Shown piece by piece: positions 14,359 to 16,499 of a DNA stretch of 16,499 nt. The notes under the pieces are model-generated. The model searched no databases and was not told where the DNA came from. It was given only the letters and a program-made list of their open reading frames with translations. The DNA is taken from contig JANRCF010000031.1 of assembly GCA_030727085.1 (NCBI GenBank), positions 1-16,499 of the forward strand. Reading direction: 5' to 3'. Every line of letters starts with the position of its first letter. Positions within the stretch are counted from its first letter, which is position 1. Source of the stretch: Alphaproteobacteria bacterium. Lineage in GTDB: Bacteria; Pseudomonadota; Alphaproteobacteria; Paracaedibacterales; CAIOTO01. Made by a program: the position numbers and the translations under genes.

Positions 14359-15210
14359 GTGAAAATTAACTGCCCCCACTGTCAATGCGCTTATGATCTT
14401 GAGCCTGTTAAAATGCCTAGCCCAAAATATAATGCTACGCATGAGTCATGGGGTTGGAAATTTGAATGTGCTGCGTGTGATCATCAGTGGTGGTTAAAGC
14501 TTGTGAATGAAAATTCCAGGGTTGCTCGGCACGGCGGTGTGTATAATGGCCCTATAGATGCTCGTTTTTATGATAATCACTACCAGAATGTAAGAACAGG
14601 CACTTCTGGCAAGCAAAATAATAGTAATGGGTTTTCAGACGCAGATGAAGTCAAGAACCTTCCGATCGTTGTGCCCAAGCGAAATAAAGAGCGTGTTGAA
14701 CGACTCGTGCCACCACCATTGCCAAGACAGGGGGTTGACGCATATTTTAACCGTCGTCGACAAGAATCGTCATTCTTGTTTTGGGTGTCTGTTCTTGTGT
14801 TGTCGATTGTTTTGGCTGGGATTGTTTATAACTATCGTGATGCCTTTTATCAAAAATGGAAAAATATTCAACAACAGTATTCGCTGCAAATGTCTGCAAT
14901 GTCTTTGCCACTTACTGTTAAAAAAGTTCAGTGGGATAAGGTTGCCATGCCTGATGGGAGTGTAAAAGTGTCCGTTGTTGGTGAAGTGTGGAATAAAAAT
15001 AGTGTCGTTTCACGATTGAGACCTCTTCATATGTCGGCGTGGGGGCTTTGTAACCCTGCTGATCAAAAATCACCCCGATGTTTGATGGGGGGAGCTTTTT
15101 ATGATTTTAAGAAAGCAACTATTTTGCCAGAAGAACATTTGCCTTTTCAGACGTCTTGGGTCTTGCCAAAAGGAAGCAATGTGACAGGAGTGGATGTGAC
15201 ATTGCAATAA
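14359..15210 (+). CDS. MJ0042-type zinc-ribbon membrane protein with DUF3426-like C-terminus
   Basis: The 283-residue protein starts with a zinc ribbon: Cys5-x2-Cys8 (CPHC) and Cys37-x2-Cys40 (CAAC), the MJ0042 pattern common in alphaproteobacteria. A polar linker with a Pro-rich piece (117-123) leads to one transmembrane helix (about 138-157). The C-terminal 110 residues resemble the DUF3426 beta-rich domain, with VSVVGEVWNKN and PFQTSWVLP as its strands, likely periplasmic. The function is unknown; related proteins often lie near ftsE/ftsX, but not here. GTG at 14359 is the only start that keeps the first CPHC pair. It is divergent from petC and upstream of lon on the same strand, with a 141-base gap. 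Confidence 0.85.
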   Translation: MKINCPHCQCAYDLEPVKMPSPKYNATHESWGWKFECAACDHQWWLKLVNENSRVARHGGVYNGPIDARFYDNHYQNVRTGTSGKQNNSNGFSDADEVKNLPIVVPKRNKERVERLVPPPLPRQGVDAYFNRRRQESSFLFWVSVLVLSIVLAGIVYNYRDAFYQKWKNIQQQYSLQMSAMSLPLTVKKVQWDKVAMPDGSVKVSVVGEVWNKNSVVSRLRPLHMSAWGLCNPADQKSPRCLMGGAFYDFKKATILPEEHLPFQTSWVLPKGSNVTGVDVTLQ

Positions 15211-15293
15211 AATACTATTGTGAAGTAAAATTACTTAAGTCAATTTAAAATCGATTTCTTACTGTTTTTAGCCTAAATTAGAGATACCTTCGT

Positions 15294-15321
15294 TTTCCAT
15301 TAACTAAAAATGTGTTATAGT
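15294..15321 (+). promoter_or_regulatory. lon: Candidate extended -10 promoter of lon
   Basis: TATAGT (15316-15321) is preceded by TGT, giving an extended -10 element, with TTTCCA (15294-15299) 16 bases upstream. It lies 30 bases before the lon ATG. I looked for a heat-shock sigma factor site with correct spacing and found none that was convincing. Confidence 0.5.
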
Positions 15322-15351
15322 CCTATCAAAGCGATTAGTTGGAGAAAAATT

Positions 15352-16499
15352 ATGAGCAAAAAAAAATCAACGATTTACCCTGTACTTCCCCTGCGTGACA
15401 TAGTGGTTTTTCCACATATGATTGTTCCTTTGTTTGTGGGAAGACAAAAGTCAGTAGCCGCACTTGAAAAAGTAATGCGGGGTGAAAATAAGCAAATTCT
15501 ATTGGTAACTCAAGAAAATCCATCAAAAGATGATCCTAAAGCAGATGAGCTCTATACGGTTGCAACGCTTGGTAATATCATTCAGCTTTTAAAATTGCCC
15601 GACGGCACGGTGAAAGTGTTGGTGGAAGGCCTCAGTCGCATGAATGTTCTGGCATATCATGATGATGGTCAGTATATGGATGCAACGGCTGAGCCTCTTG
15701 TTGAATCGTTGAATTATACGCCTGAACTTGAAGCAATGCTACGAACTGTTGTGAGTGAGTTTGAGCAATACATTAAAATGAACCGAAAAATTCCGCCAGA
15801 TGTACTTGTTGGTATTCATCAAATTGACGATCCTGCAAAGCTTGCTGATACGATAGCGTCCTACTTCACACTTAAAATTAATGAGAAGCAGGAACTATTA
15901 GAAACAGTTGATGTGAATGAGCGCCTTGAAAAAGTATTAAACTTTATCGAGGGTGAATCCACGATTATGGATGTTGAAAATAAAATACGCACGCGTGTAA
16001 AAAAACAAATGGAGAAAACCCAGCGTGAATATTATCTGAACGAGCAATTAAAGGCCATCAATAAAGAATTAGGCGATGGTGAAGAAAGCCGTGATGAATT
16101 GGCTGAGCTTGAGGATAAAATTAAAAGGCTAAAGATGCCTAAAGATGTTCATGTGCGTGCAGCCAGCGAATTAAAAAAGCTTAAAATGATGAATCATTCG
16201 TCAGCGGAAGCAACTGTTATTCGAAATTATTTGGATTGGCTTACATCAATTCCATGGAAACAAAAGAGCAAAATAAGAAAAGACCTTGTTCAAGCTGAAA
16301 AGATACTTGATGATGACCACTATGGTTTAGATAAAGTTAAAGAGCGTATACTTGAATATTTAGCGGTTCAATCACGTGTTGGAAAAGTTAAAAGTCAGAT
16401 CTTGTGCTTAGTTGGGCCACCTGGTGTTGGTAAGACATCACTTGGTAAGTCGATGGCAAAAGCAACTGGACGCAATTTTGTTCGCATATCCCTTGGTGG
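15352..16499 (+). CDS. lon: ATP-dependent protease Lon, 5' part (cut by window edge)
   Basis: The first 382 codons are open to the window end. The protein begins MSKKKSTIYPVLPLRDIVVFPHMIV..., the typical Lon N-terminal substrate-binding domain (about 8-200), followed by a charged coiled coil (about 215-270, with REYYLNEQLKAINKELG) and the start of the AAA+ domain with Walker A GPPGVGKT at 355-362, at nearly the same position as I recall for E. coli Lon. The sensor regions and Ser-Lys protease dyad lie beyond the window. Lon degrades misfolded and regulatory proteins in the cytoplasm. GGAG lies 7 bases before the ATG. No defect is seen in the visible part. Confidence 0.97.
   Translation, partial: MSKKKSTIYPVLPLRDIVVFPHMIVPLFVGRQKSVAALEKVMRGENKQILLVTQENPSKDDPKADELYTVATLGNIIQLLKLPDGTVKVLVEGLSRMNVLAYHDDGQYMDATAEPLVESLNYTPELEAMLRTVVSEFEQYIKMNRKIPPDVLVGIHQIDDPAKLADTIASYFTLKINEKQELLETVDVNERLEKVLNFIEGESTIMDVENKIRTRVKKQMEKTQREYYLNEQLKAINKELGDGEESRDELAELEDKIKRLKMPKDVHVRAASELKKLKMMNHSSAEATVIRNYLDWLTSIPWKQKSKIRKDLVQAEKILDDDHYGLDKVKERILEYLAVQSRVGKVKSQILCLVGPPGVGKTSLGKSMAKATGRNFVRISLG

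Overview
The window looks like a chromosomal segment of an AT-rich alphaproteobacterium, most likely a host-associated or intracellular one of the Holosporales/Rickettsiales kind. This lineage call is inference. It rests on a bc1-type cytochrome c1, an MJ0042/DUF3426 zinc-ribbon membrane protein, a Trm112-like UPF0434 protein, the phoH-ybeY-corC cluster, low GC, and species-specific secreted and repeat proteins between housekeeping genes. No transposase, integrase, phage gene, CRISPR array, tRNA or rRNA was seen.

Layout. Positions 84-4448 (minus strand) carry phoH, ybeY and a corC/tlyC-type CBS protein, translationally coupled by 8-nt and 4-nt overlaps, followed by an msbA-type ABC exporter that may have its own promoter. 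Positions 4506-6396 (minus) hold two unrecognised secreted proteins. One has 13-residue Pro/Ser/Thr repeats, a coiled coil and an eight-cysteine tail. A 332-base gap with three back-to-back hairpins follows. Positions 6729-8996 (minus) hold the conserved unit of SRP RNA (ffs), dnaX and ybaB; the SRP RNA lies under a spurious ORF. Positions 9082-9807 hold a Trm112-like gene (minus) and folK (plus), divergently arranged.

Positions 9952-12266 look like an insertion behind folK. A 700-residue protein made of twelve ~38-residue helical repeats is followed by a second, diverged but in-frame copy of the last 27 codons of folK (71 of 81 bases identical by my hand alignment). The repeat gene is thus flanked by an 81-bp direct duplication. 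This is the most unusual structure in the window. After it come a probable lipoprotein (minus), cytochrome c1 without the rest of its operon (minus), the zinc-ribbon membrane protein (plus) and the 5' part of lon (plus), which runs off the right edge.

The core genes cover ribosome maturation and RNA quality control (ybeY, phoH), the replication clamp loader (dnaX), membrane protein targeting (ffs), folate synthesis (folK), outer-membrane lipid export (msbA), respiration (petC) and protein turnover (lon). The accessory genes are mostly exported or repeat-rich and have no function I can assign.
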